From Bacillus fonticola (lineage in GTDB: Bacteria > Bacillota > Bacilli > Bacillales > JC228): DNA of 64,000 bases. The stretch spans positions 2,244,711 to 2,308,710 of the forward strand of contig NZ_CP052135.1 of assembly GCF_012955605.1 (NCBI RefSeq). The letters are read 5' to 3'. Shown in pieces: positions 61,316 through 64,000 of the stretch. Both the position numbers and the translations under genes were made by a program. Every line of letters begins with the position of its first letter. The first letter of the stretch is position 1. Below the pieces are notes generated by a model, which worked only from the letters and a program-made list of their open reading frames with translations, had not been told where the DNA came from and ran no database searches.

Positions 61316-62458
61316 GTGAATTCGATTTTCCTTCATCGCTTCTTGCGCGCTTTATTAGTTGTAGCGATTATCGTTGTGACATGTGTCGCGTTTGTATGGT
61401 TAGCTCAAATTACATACCCGTTTCTTATTGCTATCGTGCTTGCATTTCTTTTTAATCCAATCGTACAGATTTTAGAAAAACGTTTTTCGATGCCTAGATC
61501 ATTGGCAGTTATTTTAACAATGGTGAGTGCAGTCGCGATTTTAGCGGGACTTATTACTCTTTTCGTAGCGGAGCTCGTGGCAGGTGCTAATTATCTGTCA
61601 AAGCATGTGCCTAACCAGGTCAACACATTAGTTGGCTACGCCGAAAATTTCTTCATGTATACAGTGTTGCCGTTTTACAACGAACTTACTGCGATGTTTG
61701 AGAGCTTAGATCTAGGACAGCAGGAAACGATTCTCGAAAACATACAAAATGCGGGCACGACGGTTGCGACTTCCGTTGGCAACTTTATAGAAGGTTTCTT
61801 CGCCAATATTCCAAGCATTATTGGCTGGTTCCCCAATGCGGCGACGGTCATTGTCTTTTCTCTGCTTGCTACATTTTTTATTAGCAAAGATTGGGACAAG
61901 CTGAAAAATAGGTTCACTACGTATATTCCTGCTAAAGCAAAAAATAGTGGAAAAAGCGTCTATGCAGATTTACGTAAAGCATTATTTGGCTTTCTACGGG
62001 CACAAGCAACGCTCATCTCCTTAACTGCCATCACTATTTTAATAGGCTTACTCATTTTGCGCGTCGAATATGCGGTAACCATCGCCCTTGTCATGGGGCT
62101 AGTAGACATCGTGCCGTACTTGGGGACAGGTGTCATTTTTATTCCATGGATCGCTTATGAATTTTTAGCAGGGGAATCGAGCCTTGCTGTAGGTCTCACG
62201 GTTCTATTTGTTGTAACCATTGTGCAACGTCAAGTACTTGAGCCTAAGATTTTATCGTCTAGTATCGGACTTGATCCGCTCGCTACACTTGTCGCACTTT
62301 TTATCGGATTTCAGCTTTTTGGTTTTCTCGGGCTGATCGTGGGACCGGTTGTACTTGTTTTATTCAACACATTCGAAAGAGTCGGCGTGTTTGGCGATGT
62401 CTTCCAATACATTTGGTGGGGATCTGAACCACCGAGGCCAACAGAGAAAGGTAGCTAG
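61316..62458 (+). CDS. ytvI: AI-2E family transporter YtvI
   Basis: An integral membrane protein of the AI-2E/PerM family of about 380 residues with seven to eight helices and the family pattern in the central extracellular part (ANIPSIIGWFPNAATVIVFSLLATFFISKDWDKLKNRF) and C-terminal LGTGVIFIPWIAYEFLAGESSLAVGL..., LEPKILSSSIGLDPLATLVALFIGFQLFG. Substrate unknown; some relatives are Na+/H+ antiporters. The GTG start at 61316 lies 11 bases after GGAGGAG; an upstream ATG at 61262 lacks any ribosome site. Divergent from ytwI, as in B. subtilis. Confidence 0.88.
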   Translation: MNSIFLHRFLRALLVVAIIVVTCVAFVWLAQITYPFLIAIVLAFLFNPIVQILEKRFSMPRSLAVILTMVSAVAILAGLITLFVAELVAGANYLSKHVPNQVNTLVGYAENFFMYTVLPFYNELTAMFESLDLGQQETILENIQNAGTTVATSVGNFIEGFFANIPSIIGWFPNAATVIVFSLLATFFISKDWDKLKNRFTTYIPAKAKNSGKSVYADLRKALFGFLRAQATLISLTAITILIGLLILRVEYAVTIALVMGLVDIVPYLGTGVIFIPWIAYEFLAGESSLAVGLTVLFVVTIVQRQVLEPKILSSSIGLDPLATLVALFIGFQLFGFLGLIVGPVVLVLFNTFERVGVFGDVFQYIWWGSEPPRPTEKGS

Positions 62459-62463
62459 TACCA

Positions 62464-62508
62464 AAGAAAAAATGCGTTGAGACTTTGCTCTAACGCATTT
62501 TTTCATTT
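62464..62508. terminator. Bidirectional terminator between ytvI and fxsA
   Basis: AAAAAATGCGTTGAGA / TCTAACGCATTTTTT near-perfect hairpin with flanking A/T tracts, between convergent genes. Confidence 0.88.
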
Positions 62509-62889
62509 CATGATAATAATATTCCCTTTATCCATCCACCGCTTAATCATACGACGTAGCATCTTTTTTATACTTATGCGCGATGGGGGAAGGAGAAGCA
62601 GAAAGCCTGTTAAATCAGTCACAAATCCGGGTGTTAATAAGAGCAATCCCCCCGCAAGAATGCATACCCCATCTAAAATCGCTTCATTAGGCATTCCGCC
62701 GTAGGCAACCTCTTCGCGAAGTTGTTGTAACATTTTAAATCCTTGTTGTTTAGCTAGATAAGCACCTGCCACACCCGTTGCAATAATAAGTAAAATCGTC
62801 GGTAGCACACCAATTGTGTTACCAGCAAGAAGCAAAAGACCTATTTCTATTGCAGGAATAACGATTAAAAACGGGACCAAAACTCGCAT
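62503..62889 (-). CDS. fxsA: FxsA family membrane protein
   Basis: A 128-residue inner-membrane protein of the FxsA family; E. coli FxsA is linked to phage exclusion, but the role in bacilli is unknown. It has two to three hydrophobic helices and the family signature IPAIEIGLLLLAGNTIGVLPTILLIIATGVAGAYLAKQQG with later PGFVTDLTGFLLLLPPSR. The start at 62889 (MRVLVPFL) follows AAAGGAG with normal spacing; the frame runs 11 codons further upstream through the ribosome site. Located next to ytvI and pyk as in B. subtilis. Confidence 0.9.
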   Translation of the reverse strand: MRVLVPFLIVIPAIEIGLLLLAGNTIGVLPTILLIIATGVAGAYLAKQQGFKMLQQLREEVAYGGMPNEAILDGVCILAGGLLLLTPGFVTDLTGFLLLLPPSRISIKKMLRRMIKRWMDKGNIIIMK

Positions 62890-62979
62890 GTACGGCACTC
62901 CTTTCGTCCCTCTTGATAGCAAGTATATGCAACACAGATGGGGAACACAACTAAGATAAACTAGTTATGGTTGAAGGCA

Positions 62980-63022
62980 GACAAAACAGCGCTTCTGTGG
63001 AGTACAGAAACGCTGTTTAACA
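62980..63022 (-). terminator. Terminator of pyk
   Basis: AAACAGCGTTTCTGTA / CAGAAGCGCTGTTTTGTC hairpin on the minus strand just past the pyk stop. Confidence 0.85.
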
Positions 63023-63023
63023 T

Positions 63024-64000
63024 TTATAAGATACTAGCTTGTCCGTTGTAAACAACCCCACGTGAGGAATCTACGGTAACATCTTGTCCGTCTTTAAATA
63101 AAGCTGTTGCTCCTTCTACACCGACAATCACCGGGACTCCTAGGCTGAGACCGACTACCGCTGCATGGGATGTTAAACCGCCTTCTTCTGTGATGATTGC
63201 AGCGCATTTCTCTAATGAAGCGATCATATCTTTTTCTGTTCCAATCGTCACAAGCACATCACCTGACTGGACTTTTTCATTAGCATCTTTAGAGCTTTTG
63301 GCTACTACTATATTGCCGTATGCCGTTTTGCGTCCAATTCCTTGCCCCTTTGCAATGATGTCACCAATAATGTGGATTTTCATCAAGTTTGTCGTTCCTT
63401 GTTCACCCACAGGTACACCTGCAGTAATAACGACGAGATCTCCATGTGCAACGATACTTGACGCTAAGCTTTCTTGTACTGCTAAGGCAAGCATTTCGTC
63501 CGTTGTTGATGCTTTTTGCCCAATTTGAGGATACACTCCCGATACCAATTGTAAGCGTCGAGACACGCCAGCGTCGCTTGTTACAGCTACTATCGGTGCT
63601 TTCGGGCGGTATTTTGCGATAACACGAGCTGTATGCCCGCTTTCTGTTGGAGTAATGATGGCGCTCACGTCAAGGTTATACGCTGTATGCACGACAGACT
63701 GACCAATAGCATCCGTAATATTGTGGTCGATCGCTTTACTTCTATCATTTAATATATCACGATGATCTAGGGCAGACTCTGCACGTGTTGCAATGGCACT
63801 CATCGTTTGCACAGCTTCCACTGGGTACGATCCGGCTGCAGTCTCACCAGAGAGCATGATCGCATCTGATCCGTCAAAAATTGCGTTCGCTACATCCGAT
63901 GCCTCAGCGCGCGTTGGACGAGGGTTGCGTTGCATACTATCCAACATTTGTGTAGCTGTAATAACAGGTTTCCCATGTTCATTGCACTTGCGAATAAGTT
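63024..64000 (-). CDS. pyk: Pyruvate kinase, C-terminal part (cut by window edge)
   Basis: The last 325 codons of pyruvate kinase; the frame is open to the window end. Visible are the active-site helix [46 protein letters not shown], the C-terminal regulatory domain ([32 protein letters not shown]) and the extra Bacillus-type PEP-utiliser-like domain of about 110 residues ([56 protein letters not shown]), which includes the Thr-Ser-His motif. The catalytic N-terminal domain lies outside the window. The symbol follows the ytvI-fxsA-pyk order. Confidence 0.96.
   Translation of the reverse strand, partial: LIRKCNEHGKPVITATQMLDSMQRNPRPTRAEASDVANAIFDGSDAIMLSGETAAGSYPVEAVQTMSAIATRAESALDHRDILNDRSKAIDHNITDAIGQSVVHTAYNLDVSAIITPTESGHTARVIAKYRPKAPIVAVTSDAGVSRRLQLVSGVYPQIGQKASTTDEMLALAVQESLASSIVAHGDLVVITAGVPVGEQGTTNLMKIHIIGDIIAKGQGIGRKTAYGNIVVAKSSKDANEKVQSGDVLVTIGTEKDMIASLEKCAAIITEEGGLTSHAAVVGLSLGVPVIVGVEGATALFKDGQDVTVDSSRGVVYNGQASIL

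Overview
The window is about 64 kb of chromosome from a spore-forming, low-to-mid GC Bacillaceae (Bacillus sensu lato). This rests on gene content: sspI, ytxC and ytaF are sporulation genes. It also rests on gene order, which follows the Bacillus subtilis segments sdhC-yslB-lysC-uvrC-trxA-etfA-etfB-fadB-fadR-lcfA-yshE-mutSB-polX-yshB-zapA-rnhC-pheT-pheS-ysgA-sspI, then ysdC/ysdA-rplT-rpmI-infC-thrS-ytxC-dnaI-dnaB-nrdR-speD-gapB-coaE-ytaF-mutM-polA-phoR-phoP-mdh-icd-citZ-ytwI-ytvI-fxsA-pyk. Nearly everything is on the minus strand. No rRNA, tRNA or CRISPR array was seen.

Layout. 1-2550: start of sdhC, yslB, and aspartokinase II with an internal beta-subunit start and a lysine riboswitch. 2.5-10.4 kb: uvrC, trxA and the fatty-acid beta-oxidation operon (lcfA, fadR, fadB, etfB, etfA), with a FadR palindrome, a CcpA cre-like site and an untracked 26-codon membrane-peptide ORF. 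10.4-22.3 kb: yshE, mutS2, polX, cvpA, zapA, rnhC, pheST behind a Phe T-box, an rRNA methylase and sspI. 22.3-28.3 kb: a less conserved stretch with a three-gene XRE/membrane operon, ysdC, a VTT-domain protein, ysdA, an ABC-F ATPase behind a probable leader-peptide attenuator, and an array of twenty 20-bp repeats. 28.3-44 kb: the infC-rpmI-rplT operon with its L20 leader, thrS with a Thr T-box, replication-initiation genes, nrdR, proC, speD, gapB, coaE, ytaF, mutM and polA. 44-45 kb: a gene-free kilobase with two MITE-like repeats. 45-48.2 kb: phoPR and a MaoC protein.

48.4-56.3 kb is the accessory island: a GntR regulator, a tartrate/D-malate dehydrogenase-like enzyme, a 2-hydroxycarboxylate transporter split by a complete IS4-family element (9-bp target duplication), a glycerate kinase stump, an enolase-superfamily dehydratase, and a degraded ISLre2-type transposase. 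It looks like a hydroxy-acid (tartrate-type) catabolic operon that is decaying. 56.6-64 kb returns to conserved central metabolism: mdh, icd, citZ, ytwI, ytvI, fxsA and the 3-prime part of pyk.

Several regulatory layers can be read directly: one lysine riboswitch, two T-boxes, an L20 leader, one probable translation-coupled attenuator, FadR, CcpA and CcpN-like sites, and many intrinsic terminators. Many starts are non-ATG (TTG for uvrC, fadR, coaE, icd and ytwI; ATT for infC). All functional names are by family resemblance judged by eye; no database search was run.
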